Notes: generated by a model not told the origin, from the sequence alone. DNA of 64,000 bases from F22 sp963668535 (GCA_963668535.1 OY764867.1:2542001-2606000), one strand, 5' to 3'; positions 18,210-27,927 are shown, numbered from the stretch's first letter. Program-made: numbers and translations.

Positions 18210-19730
18210 ATGCAAGAAAAGATTATCATTCTGGATTTCGGTTCACAAACGACACAGCTTATTGCTCGGCGCGTGCGTGAGCTCAATACGTATTGTGAAA
18301 TCGTACCCTACAACAAGTTTCCACATGATGACCCATCTGTTATTGGGGTCATTCTTTCAGGCTCTCCATTTTCAGTGTATGATGAAAATGCTTTTAAGAT
18401 AGATCTTAGCGAGATTCGTGGCCGTCTTCCTATCATGAGCATTTGTTATGGTGCTCAGTATATCGCTTATACCAATGGAGGTAAAGTGGAGCCAGCTGAT
18501 AGTCGTGAATATGGTCGTGCACATATATCAAAAGTTTCTGATAATGCATTACTCAAAGGCATTCGCATCGATGATCAAGTGTGGATGAGCCATGGTGATA
18601 CTATAACAGAAATCCCTGCAAATTTTGAACTGATTGCATCAACAGAAGATGTTGAATGTGCAGCTTTCCAAATTAAAGATGAAAAAGTATGGGGTGTTCA
18701 ATTTCACCCAGAAGTATACCATAGTACTTGTGGCACGCAGTTGCTACGCAATTTTGTGGTAGACATTTGTGCCAGCAAGCAAGATTGGTCTCCAGCCAGT
18801 TTTATTGAAAGTACCGTGTCTGAATTAAAGGCACAACTAGGTGATGATCGCGTCATTTTAGGATTGAGTGGTGGAGTGGATAGCTCTGTCGCAGCGGTAT
18901 TACTACACCGTGCCATTGGAGATAAACTGACTTGTATCTTCGTAGACCATGGCATGTTGCGTAAGAATGAGTTTCAAGATGTCATGCGTGATTACGAATG
19001 TCTAGGCTTGAATGTGATTGGTGTAGATGCGAGTGCGAAGTTCTTTAGTGAGCTAGCAGGAGTGACTGAACCAGAACAAAAACGCAAGATTATTGGAGCT
19101 GGATTTATCGATGTCTTTGATGCGGAAGCACAAAAGATTACCGATGCGAAGTGGCTAGGACAAGGTACAATCTACCCCGATTGTATTGAGAGCCTTTCTA
19201 TAACAGGTACGGTGATTAAAAGTCATCATAATGTCGGTGGACTTCCAGAAAAGATGCATCTTCAGCTTTGCGAACCATTGCGTTTGTTGTTTAAGGATGA
19301 AGTACGTCGTGTAGGCCGTGAATTGGGAATGCCTGAACATTTAATTTCTCGTCATCCTTTCCCTGGTCCTGGACTTGCCGTGCGCATATTGGGAGATATT
19401 ACACCAGAAAAGGTGACTATACTTCAAGAAGCTGATCATATCTTTATTCAAGGTCTTCGTGATGCTGGCTTGTACAATGACGTATGGCAAGCGGGAGTTA
19501 TTTTACTTCCTGTACAAAGTGTGGGCGTTATGGGCGATGAACGTACATATGAAAGAGCTGTTGCGCTTCGTGCTGTAACATCTACTGATGCAATGACGGC
19601 CGATTGGTCTCATCTACCTTATGAATTCCTGGGTAAAGTAAGCAACGATATTATCAATAAAGTCAAAGGGGTTAATCGTGTTTGTTACGATATCAGCTCT
19701 AAGCCACCAGCAACTATTGAGTGGGAATAA
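18210..19730 (+). CDS. guaA: GMP synthase (glutamine-hydrolysing)
   Basis: A 506-residue two-domain enzyme making GMP from XMP. The N-terminal class I amidotransferase has its nucleophile Cys79 in SICYGAQ and the His/Glu pair in GVQFHPEVYHS. The ATP-pyrophosphatase domain has the PP-loop LGLSGGVDSSVAA near residue 217, and the C-terminal dimer domain has RHPFPGPGLAVRI. The start at 18210 (MQEKIIILDFGSQ) is preferred to one 30 bases upstream because family members begin there. It lies divergent from gap and ends at a strong terminator. Confidence 0.97.
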   Translation: MQEKIIILDFGSQTTQLIARRVRELNTYCEIVPYNKFPHDDPSVIGVILSGSPFSVYDENAFKIDLSEIRGRLPIMSICYGAQYIAYTNGGKVEPADSREYGRAHISKVSDNALLKGIRIDDQVWMSHGDTITEIPANFELIASTEDVECAAFQIKDEKVWGVQFHPEVYHSTCGTQLLRNFVVDICASKQDWSPASFIESTVSELKAQLGDDRVILGLSGGVDSSVAAVLLHRAIGDKLTCIFVDHGMLRKNEFQDVMRDYECLGLNVIGVDASAKFFSELAGVTEPEQKRKIIGAGFIDVFDAEAQKITDAKWLGQGTIYPDCIESLSITGTVIKSHHNVGGLPEKMHLQLCEPLRLLFKDEVRRVGRELGMPEHLISRHPFPGPGLAVRILGDITPEKVTILQEADHIFIQGLRDAGLYNDVWQAGVILLPVQSVGVMGDERTYERAVALRAVTSTDAMTADWSHLPYEFLGKVSNDIINKVKGVNRVCYDISSKPPATIEWE

Positions 19731-19756
19731 ACGGACTATAAAGAGATTATATTATG

Positions 19757-19790
19757 GAGAGGGGAGACATCTATTGTCTCCCCTCTCTTG
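19757..19790 (+). terminator. Terminator of guaA
   Basis: A perfect 13-bp GC-rich stem (19757-19769 with 19775-19787, 5-base loop) 27 bases after the stop, followed by a short T-containing stretch. Confidence 0.8.
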
Positions 19791-19919
19791 TGTTAATCAG
19801 ATATATTTTATCCAAAAAGAGTATTCTCGTTTTGAAAAACTGCAAAAAATAAACTTATTTTTTGTCCCGTGGAATATAATACGTATATTACGTCGATTTT
19901 TTAACCTTTAAAAACGAGT

Positions 19920-20327
19920 ATGATGAAGAAAAGTGTCTTATTTAGCTTTGTGGTAACAGTCTTGCTAGTACTTACTTCGTGTGGTCATGTATCTGGTCCA
20001 GCTGATGTAGCTCAGTCTATTGTAAAAGCGATGAGTGATGGTGATTTTGAGTATGTTGTGAATCATCTAGCTAGTTCCAAAACTGCTGTTTTTACAGAGA
20101 AACAGAAGGAAGAGTTCAAAGCCTTATTTGAAAGCGAAAAGATTGCTAAGACTTTACAGGAAAACGGTAAACTAGTGTCTATAAAGACCGACAGTGAAAA
20201 AATTGCTGAGGATGGCAATACAGCTACTGTCGATTTAACAATATCCTATGAATCGGCTGGGGAAAAGTCTGAAAGTTATAAGATGGTAAAGATAGATAAT
20301 CAGTGGTACGCTATCATGTCAAAATAA
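19920..20327 (+). CDS. DUF4878-type lipoprotein
   Basis: A 135-residue exported lipoprotein: the signal MMKKSVLFSFVVTVLLVLTSC ends in the lipobox LTSC (Cys21). The rest is a single small alpha/beta domain (PADVAQSIVKAMSDGDFEYVV ... VDNQWY-type end) that fits DUF4878/NTF2-like lipoproteins, whose function is not known. Start is 19920 or the next codon, ATG 19923. It is preceded by an A/T-rich stretch with TTTAACCTTTAAAA just before the ATG, a leader seen at other genes here. It overlaps the next gene by 25 bases. Confidence 0.78.
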   Translation: MMKKSVLFSFVVTVLLVLTSCGHVSGPADVAQSIVKAMSDGDFEYVVNHLASSKTAVFTEKQKEEFKALFESEKIAKTLQENGKLVSIKTDSEKIAEDGNTATVDLTISYESAGEKSESYKMVKIDNQWYAIMSK

Positions 20328-20965
20328 GTTTATATATTCTTCTTTGTTGCGTCGCAACAAGTTGTCATTTATCACGTTCCAAAGTCGTTTCTGAAGAAAT
20401 CACTTTGGAACGTGCGCACGCTATACATGTAGTGCAACAGAAAATGCATCCAGGTGATTTATTATTTCGCAAAGGAGAAAGTGTAGTGAGCCGTTTGGTT
20501 GATATCGGAGATACCCATAGTGTATATTCCCATGTGGGCATTGTCTTTCACGATACATGTGGGTGGCTTATAGTGCATGCTGTACCTGGCGAAACGGATT
20601 ATCCAGGGGAGGAGGAGCGACTTAAAGTGGAACCAGTACAAGATTATTTGGCTCCCAATAAGGCGGTGTCCTTTAGTTTACAGCGATTGACTCTGACTAA
20701 TCTTCAAATCAAGACTTTAAAAGATAAAGCTATTGAGTATAATATACATCCCCCTCTTTTTGATCATGATTTTGACCTTGATAATGATAAATTATATTGT
20801 ACAGAGTTTATTTATAAATTGTATTTGGCGATAGGAATAGACCTAACCGCTGGGCATATTACCCATCTAAAACTTCCAGCCTTTAATGGAGATTATATAT
20901 TGCCCAGTGATTTGATGCGTACCCATAAACTTCGCGAAATAGTGCATTATAATTTTAAGAAATAG
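20303..20965 (+). CDS. YiiX/YebB-like NlpC/P60-superfamily cysteine hydrolase, lipoprotein
   Basis: A 220-residue permuted papain-like protein. The GTG start lies inside the preceding gene; it gives a proper lipoprotein signal ending ATSC (Cys21), and there is no suitable later start, so the 25-base overlap looks real and implies coupling. After the signal, HPGDLLFRKGE and HSVYSHVGIV hold the catalytic-type His, and LYCTEFIYKLY holds the Cys, the circular permutation typical of this family. Members cleave amide bonds in peptidoglycan or lipids; the target here is unknown. Likely anchored in the outer membrane or inner membrane facing the periplasm. Confidence 0.83.
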   Translation: MVRYHVKISLYILLCCVATSCHLSRSKVVSEEITLERAHAIHVVQQKMHPGDLLFRKGESVVSRLVDIGDTHSVYSHVGIVFHDTCGWLIVHAVPGETDYPGEEERLKVEPVQDYLAPNKAVSFSLQRLTLTNLQIKTLKDKAIEYNIHPPLFDHDFDLDNDKLYCTEFIYKLYLAIGIDLTAGHITHLKLPAFNGDYILPSDLMRTHKLREIVHYNFKK

Positions 20966-20975
20966 GCCCTTCAGC

Positions 20976-21110
20976 TGTCAAGTATATAAGAGCGCGCTGT
21001 CATATACTTGACAACCTACCTAGCAAGTATATAAGAGCGTGCTCTTATATACTTCTCAGCTGACTCTTATATACTTCTCGTCTAGCTCTTATATACTTCC
21101 CAGTTAGCTG
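20976..21110 (+). repeat. 22-bp tandem repeat with large inverted repeats
   Basis: Between two convergent genes. The core CTCTTATATACTT starts at 21042, 21064 and 21086 (period exactly 22), followed by CTC or CCC plus a variable AGCT-like hinge. Upstream the same core occurs in inverse orientation, making a 12-bp stem (20976-20987 with 21002-21013) and a perfect 14-bp stem with a 2-base loop (21025-21038 with 21041-21054). The region holds no gene. It may act as a two-way transcription stop or be a mobile intergenic repeat. It is not a CRISPR: spacing is head-to-tail without unique spacers. Confidence 0.85.
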
Positions 21111-21166
21111 CCCTATATAAGCTCGCTTTTATGGGCTATATTGCCCTTTAACTGAGAAGTCTAATT

Positions 21167-22474
21167 CTACTGCCCTGTAATGCGTTTGTACTTAGCCAGA
21201 GCAATCATATATTGTGTGCTAGCTTCTGTCAATTGATTTTCACTTTCTTGAAGAAGCATCTGTGCATCTAGTAAGTCGGCCATCGTTGTTGTTCCAGCTT
21301 GATACGTATTAGTGTTTAGACGAAGATTCTCTTTACTACTGTCAATAGCTTGCGTCGCAATCTGTACTTGGTCATACGCCTCCGTTAGCGCATTCCAAGT
21401 TTGTGAAATTTCCAGTTCCATAAGTTCCCGTCCATTCTTCAAGTTGTTTTTTGCTTTTTCAATGGCCAGCTTCTTTTGCTTGATGGCATGACTACCACTC
21501 CACCAATCTGTGAGAGGTACTTGTACCGTTGCAAATACAGTTGAATTATGATCCGTTTGATCTAAGATGTTAAACTGTTCCACGCTCGCTCCTATAGCTA
21601 CTTGAGGAAGACATTTTCCAATTTCTATATTCTTTTTTAATCTACTAGCCTGTACTTGTTTATTGAGTAGAGCGAACCCCTCGCGTCCACGTACGGCTTC
21701 TACAGGAGGTATAAAGTACGTAGATGGCTTTTGAATTGTCGGAAAAGATTGCATATCAACTTGAAATGAATCCTCCTTTTCGGGAATGCCAATATATTGC
21801 GCCAGTGCTTTGCGACTGATGTCGATTCCATGATCTAGAGTCACCAGTCCACTGGCAATTCGTTTCTGTTGAAGTTCTACACGAAGTAAATCATTCCTAT
21901 TTGTTACCCCCACTTTGACAGCTAGAGCTACATCATGTTGCAATTGCTTCAACAACGCTGCTTGTGCATGCAAAGTTTTACGCTTCTCTTGAAGATTGAT
22001 AATGCTCCAGTAGTAATCTTCGGTTGTCTCTCGTACTTGTTTTTCTGTACGTGCCAACTGTAATTTGCTTGCTTCTTCGCCTATCTTAGCCAGTTTATTA
22101 CTTTGGATAATTCGTCCACCAGTATAGACCGGTTGCACGGCTGTGACACTTCCGTAATATCCTTTTTTGAGAAGTTGTACGGGGATGGCAGGCACACCTT
22201 GAATAGGGAGGGCCACCGTACCCTCTAGCACGGGGTGGTGTGCCTGAAAGGCAATAGCACCTGCGGTAACTGTTGGGAAATATTTGGTTTGAGCTTCCAT
22301 CTTGCGATAGTGCGCTATCCCTTTGTCCTTACGCGCATTATCTAAGGTGTAATTATATTTCACAGCAAGAGAGATACATTGCTCTAGTGAATATTTGGGA
22401 GCTATTTCTTGTGCATATATGGGATGTACTAAAAGTACTATAGCCCAAGTGAGCCATTGATATCTTTTTTTCAT
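21167..22474 (-). CDS. TolC-family outer-membrane efflux protein
   Basis: A 435-residue outer-membrane channel with a signal peptide (MKKRYQWLTWAIVLLVHPIYA) and no lipobox cysteine. It shows two repeats of the OEP family: YSLEQCISLAVKYNYTLDNARKDKGIAHYRKMEAQTKYFPTV early and IEIGKCLPQVAIGA ... NTYQAGTTTMADLLDAQMLLQESENQLTEA late. It is the third gene of an operon with the adaptor and RND pump and completes the tripartite exporter. A 13-bp hairpin between pump and channel genes may tune its expression. The substrate is not evident. Confidence 0.92.
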   Translation of the reverse strand: MKKRYQWLTWAIVLLVHPIYAQEIAPKYSLEQCISLAVKYNYTLDNARKDKGIAHYRKMEAQTKYFPTVTAGAIAFQAHHPVLEGTVALPIQGVPAIPVQLLKKGYYGSVTAVQPVYTGGRIIQSNKLAKIGEEASKLQLARTEKQVRETTEDYYWSIINLQEKRKTLHAQAALLKQLQHDVALAVKVGVTNRNDLLRVELQQKRIASGLVTLDHGIDISRKALAQYIGIPEKEDSFQVDMQSFPTIQKPSTYFIPPVEAVRGREGFALLNKQVQASRLKKNIEIGKCLPQVAIGASVEQFNILDQTDHNSTVFATVQVPLTDWWSGSHAIKQKKLAIEKAKNNLKNGRELMELEISQTWNALTEAYDQVQIATQAIDSSKENLRLNTNTYQAGTTTMADLLDAQMLLQESENQLTEASTQYMIALAKYKRITGQ

Positions 22475-22493
22475 ACAATCTATTGTTTATTAT

Positions 22494-22523
22494 CTTTCAC
22501 TTGCTTGTGTAAGCAAGTGAAAG
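22494..22523 (-). promoter_or_regulatory. Intercistronic hairpin between RND pump and TolC genes
   Basis: A perfect 13-bp stem (22494-22506 with 22511-22523, loop GTGT on the + strand) fills the 59-base gap. There is no T-run after it on the minus strand, so it is more likely a processing or stability element, or an attenuator, than a terminator. Confidence 0.5.
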
Positions 22524-22533
22524 ACGTGAATGG

Positions 22534-25500
22534 TTAAGCTTCTACAACTTGAGTTTCTTGATCCGTGTTTGTTTGTACATTTTGGAAAAGCAAACAATAT
22601 ATAAGTGGGAGTAGGGTGACCGATAATACCATCGATATAATGGTACCAAAACAGATCACAGCCCCCATTGGCATCCACAAAGCAGTGTGACTGATAATCA
22701 TAGGAACGACACCGACACCAGTTGTGGCAGAGGTCAAGAAAATAGGCAACATACGGCGTTTACCTGCATCAAAAGCAGCATCTTTTGCCGTCCATTTATG
22801 AACCAATCGCTTCTCTTCTGCGTGTTCAAAAATAAGGATCGCATTTCTGACTATACAGCCCATGAGGGAAATAATCCCTAGGATACTCGTCATCCCAAAT
22901 TCAAGTCCAAATATCTTTAGACCAACCGCGGCACCAAGAATACATAATAAAATACTGCTCAAAGCACCTGCTGCGAGGGACAATTTTTTGAAGTTGATTA
23001 ATAGCATGATAAAGATGATTAAGACAGCAATAGACATCCCTTGTATAATAGGGGTGGTTACTTCTGCATCATTCTCGATACATCCGCCAACTTCCATATT
23101 GACTCCGTGTGGCATACTAGGAGCAACGTATTTTTTATGCAATTTCAGTACGTCGTTGAATGCACTACCTTGATTGACATGATATTTTACATTGGCAAGT
23201 ACACTAATAGAGCGTACCCCATTGCGGCGTACTATTTGACCTTGTGACCATGATGGAGTGATGGTAGCCACCTGTCGCAATGGTATGCGTACAGTAGGGA
23301 TTGCAGTGGCCAAATAACTATCTTCCAATTCGTTTACGGTTTCAGGACCAGTCTTGGCTTGTTCTACATGGATATCCAGCGGATAATCCTTTTCCCACAT
23401 CGTTCCAGCAGAAATCCCTTCTTGAATGGCCGCTATTTGAAGTTCAGCTAGTGTTTTATTAAGTCCCAAACGAGCTGACTTAACTGGGTCAATTTTGACT
23501 TCAACAGTTGGCCGCATTTCTTCATAATTGGTATGCACCCAAGTGAGCTCTGGCATCTGACGCATATGATCGACAAGCGTGTCGGCACAACGCATCAGGC
23601 TATCTATATTATCTCCGTAATAACGTACTTCAATAGGTAGCGCTATTTTTTGGTAATCCAATTCCTTGAAACGTACATAAGCATTGGGGAAGTAATTAGC
23701 ATATTTATCCGTATATTCTTCCAATAAAGTTTGGTTATCTTCTATACTTGTGGTATTGACGATAAATTGTGCGTAGTGTTTATTGGGGATATTAGGAGCA
23801 TATGTCGTTTGGAATCTAGGGGATGAACAGCCCACAAATTTAGTGACACTTTTGACTCGTTTATCTTGATGTAGAATGGACGATAGACTATCACAAATCT
23901 GTGCCGTTTCATCTAAAGTACTTCCTTGTGGGAGGTAGATTTCGACTGCAAATTGATCCCGATCGGCAAATGGGAACATGCGCACAGGAATAGTCGTCAA
24001 TAGCCATCCACCTAGTGCAACGATAGCAACACCAATAGCAAGTGACAATTTAGGGGCACGGAAACATCTGGTCAATAACCACACATACCAATCATTGACA
24101 TAGTTGAGTACTGTCTTTTTCTCTACCCCTCCATTTTTTTCCAATCGCTCTTGTTGGCGTTTGACCAAACCTTTGCGAATAAGCATATACTCCATAAATG
24201 GAATAATCAATGTAGCGACCACTAAGGAGGTCATTAAAGAGATGGTTAGCGTGTTAGGGAAATCTTCCAAGAAATCATGAAACATCCCTTTCATTGTCAA
24301 GAGTAAAGGGTAGAAGATACTACAGATACAGGCAGTGGCAAGAAAAATACCCCACAGATATTCTTTTGCACTATATATAGCAGCATGCCAACGACTCATC
24401 CCTTTATCTAAATTGACAAGATAGGCGTCAATCACGATGATGGAGTTGTCAACAATCATTCCTAGAACTACAATAAGACCAGCCAGTGTAACCGTATTCA
24501 ATGGAATGCCACTGAAGTACATGACGGCAATGGACACAAAAATACTAATAGGAATAGATGTGGCAGAGACAATAGCACTTCGGAAAGGGAAAAGGAGCAT
24601 TAAAACTAAAATGACCACACCTATAGACGTGAATAAATCACCGACAAAACTAGTCACAGAGTCATTCACTACTTTAGGACTATCTGCAATACGCTCTATA
24701 TGTACACTTGCGGGCAAGTCTTTGCGAAACTCAGTAAGCACTTTATCGACTTGCTCACCATAGTGAACGATATTATAGCCTGCAACCATCTCCAATGAGA
24801 GAAGAATACATGGCATATCGTTGTTTTGAATATAACTATCTGGTTTGGCGTATTCTCGACGAATGGTGGCGATATCCTTTAAGCGTACAGTTGGTTGCCC
24901 TGGAATCGCTAAAATCACTTGTTCTGCAATGCGTTGCTCAGTGTCCATACCACCAGTGACGTGTATGGGCAGATTTTCAGTACTCCCTTCAATAGTACCA
25001 CTCATGGTCGTTAACCCTTGCAATTGCAGCGCTTGCATGACTTGCAGGTAACTGATATTATAACTGTTGAGCTTTTGCTTATCAATATATATACCAATGC
25101 GTTCGCTTTGCAACCCATAGCGTCGTAGATTAGAGACCGATTCGATGCGGCGAAGCTTCCCTTCAAGAATATCTAAATAATCTTGAAGTTCTCTATATGT
25201 TTTTTCTTTACTTTGAAGAGTGATTAATAAAGCCGAGGTCTCTCCGAAATTATCATTGACGACAACAGCCAAGACACCAGGTGTAAGACTTGGTTTTAAA
25301 GTGTTATTGACGCCTAGTTTGATTTTAGACCACACGCGATCTTTGTCATACACATTGTCTTTGAGCTCTACCATTGTATAGCACACCCCATCTTGACTCA
25401 TTGTGTATGTCTTCTTTTTGTTTATCTCCTCATATGTAAACAGAAATTTTTCTAATGGTTTGGCTACTTGTTCTTCTACTTCTTCAGCTGTTGCTCCAGG

Positions 25501-25671
25501 ATAGACACCTACAATAAGTCCTTGGCGTACTGTGATAGGAGGAAACTCTTGCTTGGGCATATGTACTAGGGCGTAGATACCGATGCCCACTAGAGCTACT
25601 GTAAGCAAAATCATTATTTTGTAGTAGCGCATGCCCGATTCGATAAGCCCCAATCGTTTTTTATTACTCAT
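22534..25671 (-). CDS. RND efflux pump inner-membrane subunit (AcrB/HAE family)
   Basis: A 1045-residue proton-driven transporter with the usual twelve-helix, twin-repeat layout. Marks are FPPITVRQGLIVGVYPGATAEEVEEQVAKPLE in the first porter loop, GLIVVLGMIVDNSIIVIDAYL in helix 4 (the charged residues of the proton relay), and GIISLMGCIVRNAILIFEHAEEKR in helix 10. Length and motifs fit the HAE/HME group; the clustering with an MFP lipoprotein suggests drug or detergent export. It overlaps the adaptor gene by 8 bases. Confidence 0.94.
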   Translation of the reverse strand: MSNKKRLGLIESGMRYYKIMILLTVALVGIGIYALVHMPKQEFPPITVRQGLIVGVYPGATAEEVEEQVAKPLEKFLFTYEEINKKKTYTMSQDGVCYTMVELKDNVYDKDRVWSKIKLGVNNTLKPSLTPGVLAVVVNDNFGETSALLITLQSKEKTYRELQDYLDILEGKLRRIESVSNLRRYGLQSERIGIYIDKQKLNSYNISYLQVMQALQLQGLTTMSGTIEGSTENLPIHVTGGMDTEQRIAEQVILAIPGQPTVRLKDIATIRREYAKPDSYIQNNDMPCILLSLEMVAGYNIVHYGEQVDKVLTEFRKDLPASVHIERIADSPKVVNDSVTSFVGDLFTSIGVVILVLMLLFPFRSAIVSATSIPISIFVSIAVMYFSGIPLNTVTLAGLIVVLGMIVDNSIIVIDAYLVNLDKGMSRWHAAIYSAKEYLWGIFLATACICSIFYPLLLTMKGMFHDFLEDFPNTLTISLMTSLVVATLIIPFMEYMLIRKGLVKRQQERLEKNGGVEKKTVLNYVNDWYVWLLTRCFRAPKLSLAIGVAIVALGGWLLTTIPVRMFPFADRDQFAVEIYLPQGSTLDETAQICDSLSSILHQDKRVKSVTKFVGCSSPRFQTTYAPNIPNKHYAQFIVNTTSIEDNQTLLEEYTDKYANYFPNAYVRFKELDYQKIALPIEVRYYGDNIDSLMRCADTLVDHMRQMPELTWVHTNYEEMRPTVEVKIDPVKSARLGLNKTLAELQIAAIQEGISAGTMWEKDYPLDIHVEQAKTGPETVNELEDSYLATAIPTVRIPLRQVATITPSWSQGQIVRRNGVRSISVLANVKYHVNQGSAFNDVLKLHKKYVAPSMPHGVNMEVGGCIENDAEVTTPIIQGMSIAVLIIFIMLLINFKKLSLAAGALSSILLCILGAAVGLKIFGLEFGMTSILGIISLMGCIVRNAILIFEHAEEKRLVHKWTAKDAAFDAGKRRMLPIFLTSATTGVGVVPMIISHTALWMPMGAVICFGTIISMVLSVTLLPLIYCLLFQNVQTNTDQETQVVEA

Positions 25672-26719
25672 TGATTTTAATTTTACTTCCGTTACTCAAT
25701 TTATGGTATCCTTCTGTAATGACCCAGTCCGAAGAGCTCAGTCCATCTTCTATCGTTAATCCACCAGGTACAAGGCCTCCAATTTTTACTTCACGACGTA
25801 CAGCCTGTCCATCTTTGGCTAGCCATACATAATGATGCTTGTCGAGGGTCACTTGTACTGCACTTATTGGGAGAACAATCGGAGTTTTCTCTATGGATTC
25901 ACCTGTAGTGGTGTTGGTTTGATGTGTACACAATGTGACAACGCAGGCCATACCTGGTGCCAAATCTTTGATGTCATCTTTAATAGTGACATATGCTGTA
26001 TAGTTGTGTGAGATTTTGTTGGCATCTAATCTCCTTTCGGATATAGAGGCTTTGAATGATTGATTGTCTAGAGCTCCAACAGATACGCTTGCTGCATTGC
26101 CTATCTGAATGTGTGCAATCTCTTCCTCGGGTACATCAAAGGCAACTTTCAAGCGACTTATATCTATCAAAGTAAAGATGCGTTGACCAGGGAGCACGTT
26201 TTCTCCGACTTGCACTGCACGACTTCCTATGATGCCAGTGAATGCAGCATACAATTTACTTTCACCTAAGTTGCGTTTTGCAATACCAAAGGCCGATTTA
26301 GCTTGTTGCACACGAGTTTTAGCTTCCACATATTTGATTTCTGGCAGGGAGCCATTGTCGTATAATACTTGCATACGGCGCATGGCATCTTGAGCTTGTG
26401 CCAAAGTGGCTTCTGATGCGTCATACTGATGTTGTAGCGTACTTGCATCCAAGGTAGCCAAGAGTTGCCCTTTTTGTACTTTTTGTCCTTCTTGTACAAG
26501 TATCGTTTCGACTTGCCCAGGTACTTGAAAACTTAAACTGCTCGATTTATTTCCCTCTAACAACCCAATATACGTATGGGCACTTAATTGCTGATCCATT
26601 TGTGGATGTACAGCTTTCACTGGGAATACTGTTTGTGTTTTGGTTGCCTGCTTCTTACCGCAGCTAGTGAGCAGGAGCGGTAGTATACAGATTGGTACAA
26701 AGAGAAAAATTTTTTTCAT
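25664..26719 (-). CDS. RND efflux periplasmic adaptor (membrane fusion protein), lipoprotein
   Basis: A 351-residue adaptor. The signal ends in LLLTSC (Cys20), so it is lipid-anchored. It has the barrel-sandwich halves VPGQVETILVQEGQKVQKGQLLATLDA and GIIGSRAVQVGENVLPGQRIFTLIDI flanking a helical hairpin (AEATLAQAQDAMRRMQVLYDNGS-type), then a beta-barrel domain. It is the first gene of the efflux operon and is divergent from an AraC regulator that probably controls it. Confidence 0.92.
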   Translation of the reverse strand: MKKIFLFVPICILPLLLTSCGKKQATKTQTVFPVKAVHPQMDQQLSAHTYIGLLEGNKSSSLSFQVPGQVETILVQEGQKVQKGQLLATLDASTLQHQYDASEATLAQAQDAMRRMQVLYDNGSLPEIKYVEAKTRVQQAKSAFGIAKRNLGESKLYAAFTGIIGSRAVQVGENVLPGQRIFTLIDISRLKVAFDVPEEEIAHIQIGNAASVSVGALDNQSFKASISERRLDANKISHNYTAYVTIKDDIKDLAPGMACVVTLCTHQTNTTTGESIEKTPIVLPISAVQVTLDKHHYVWLAKDGQAVRREVKIGGLVPGGLTIEDGLSSSDWVITEGYHKLSNGSKIKINE

Positions 26720-26861
26720 TATTCCGTTCTATTAGTTTGTTCTTATATCGTTGTTGTTCATTATGTACGATAAACTTTTACAAAGGTCTATATTCTTATT
26801 TAATTAAGAAAAACTTTATGGTACTTAGAATGTTCAAAAGGTCGAATTTGTTCCCTTTGTG

Positions 26862-26892
26862 TTTGTTTTTTCTATTATTTCAGGTATATTTG
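26862..26892 (+). promoter_or_regulatory. Promoter of the AraC-family regulator
   Basis: TTTG (26862-26865), 19-bp spacer, TATATTTG (26885-26892): a full consensus. It lies inside the longest open frame and so shows that the regulator starts downstream, at 26926. Confidence 0.78.
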
Positions 26893-26925
26893 TTCTGTTA
26901 TCAACTTAAAAAGAATAGCGGATAT

Positions 26926-27897
26926 ATGAAAGACGGTTCAGCGCCAAATACACATACGCGTGCCAATACACCTGTTGGTACAGCCAAAAAACAGTTGCCG
27001 AGTTATTCTATCAATGATATAGCCCATTCGGTGGGTTGGGTGAAACAAACTGCTGGACTAGAAAGCGATTTCTTGTGTGTTAAGGCAACTAATTTTCAAA
27101 GTGATCTATTTAAAGATCCTTGTCGTGTAGATGGAGTTACTATTGTGATGATTACTGAAGGTGAAGTACAAGCCAATATCAACTTGCAACAATTAAAGAT
27201 GCAGGCTGGTGAAGTGATTGTCAATGTACCTGATAATATTGTGCAAATTCTTCAAGATGGCAGCAATGTATTGGGTATAGTGATGCTTGTCAGTTATGGT
27301 ATGTATCAAAAACTATCAGCATTGCACATAGAAAAGACACCGACCTACACCTATTTACAGAAACATCCCGTTTTTCGTCCAAAAGATAAGGATTGGAAAT
27401 GGTTGTTGGAATTTGCAGACTATGTGTATTACGTAGCCAATGAATATGATGGTGAAAGGAAAATCGAAATTGTTCAAGGCTTATTATTAGCATTCAGTCA
27501 GAGTTTACTTGATGCTGCCAATAGAGCTGATTTTATTCAGACGAGCTCTATTGTGTTGAATGCCAATACTCATCAAACAAATATTTTTGAACAATTCATG
27601 ACATTGCTGCAAGAATATCATACCCAGGAACGTACGGTACAATTCTATGCCGAAAAACTATTGTTTACCCCCAAGTATTTATCTCGTTTAATACAAGATA
27701 TTACTCAACGAAGTGCTACAGATTGGATTACCGATTTTGTCATGCTGGAAGCCCGACATTTATTGCGTAAACCAGATTTAAGCATTAAAGAAGTGGCCTA
27801 TCAATTGAACTTTGCAACGCCTTCTTTATTTGCGCGTTATTTTAAAAAGCATGCGCAATGTACACCGCTAGAATATCGTAATGGAATGGGTTTATAG
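26926..27897 (+). CDS. AraC-family transcriptional regulator
   Basis: A 323-residue regulator. The C-terminal AraC/HTH_18 domain covers the last 100 residues: AEKLLFTPKYLSRLIQDITQRSATDWI forms the first helix-turn-helix and IKEVAYQLNFATPSLFARYFKKHAQCTPLEYR the second. The N-terminal cupin-like part (MITEGEVQANINLQQLKMQAGEVIVNVPD) probably senses a ligand. The frame is open for 78 more codons upstream, which would add a false membrane segment, but a consensus promoter at 26862-26892 lies there, so I start at the ATG 34 bases after it. Divergent from the RND operon, the likely target. The corrinoid adenosyltransferase follows 30 bases later. Confidence 0.86.
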   Translation: MKDGSAPNTHTRANTPVGTAKKQLPSYSINDIAHSVGWVKQTAGLESDFLCVKATNFQSDLFKDPCRVDGVTIVMITEGEVQANINLQQLKMQAGEVIVNVPDNIVQILQDGSNVLGIVMLVSYGMYQKLSALHIEKTPTYTYLQKHPVFRPKDKDWKWLLEFADYVYYVANEYDGERKIEIVQGLLLAFSQSLLDAANRADFIQTSSIVLNANTHQTNIFEQFMTLLQEYHTQERTVQFYAEKLLFTPKYLSRLIQDITQRSATDWITDFVMLEARHLLRKPDLSIKEVAYQLNFATPSLFARYFKKHAQCTPLEYRNGMGL

Positions 27898-27927
27898 TGA
27901 CTATAATTAATTCAATACTATTTATAT

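Noticed and set aside
20976..21110. Repeat array considered as CRISPR
   Set aside because: The 22-bp units are directly joined with no unique spacers of constant length, and no cas genes are present.
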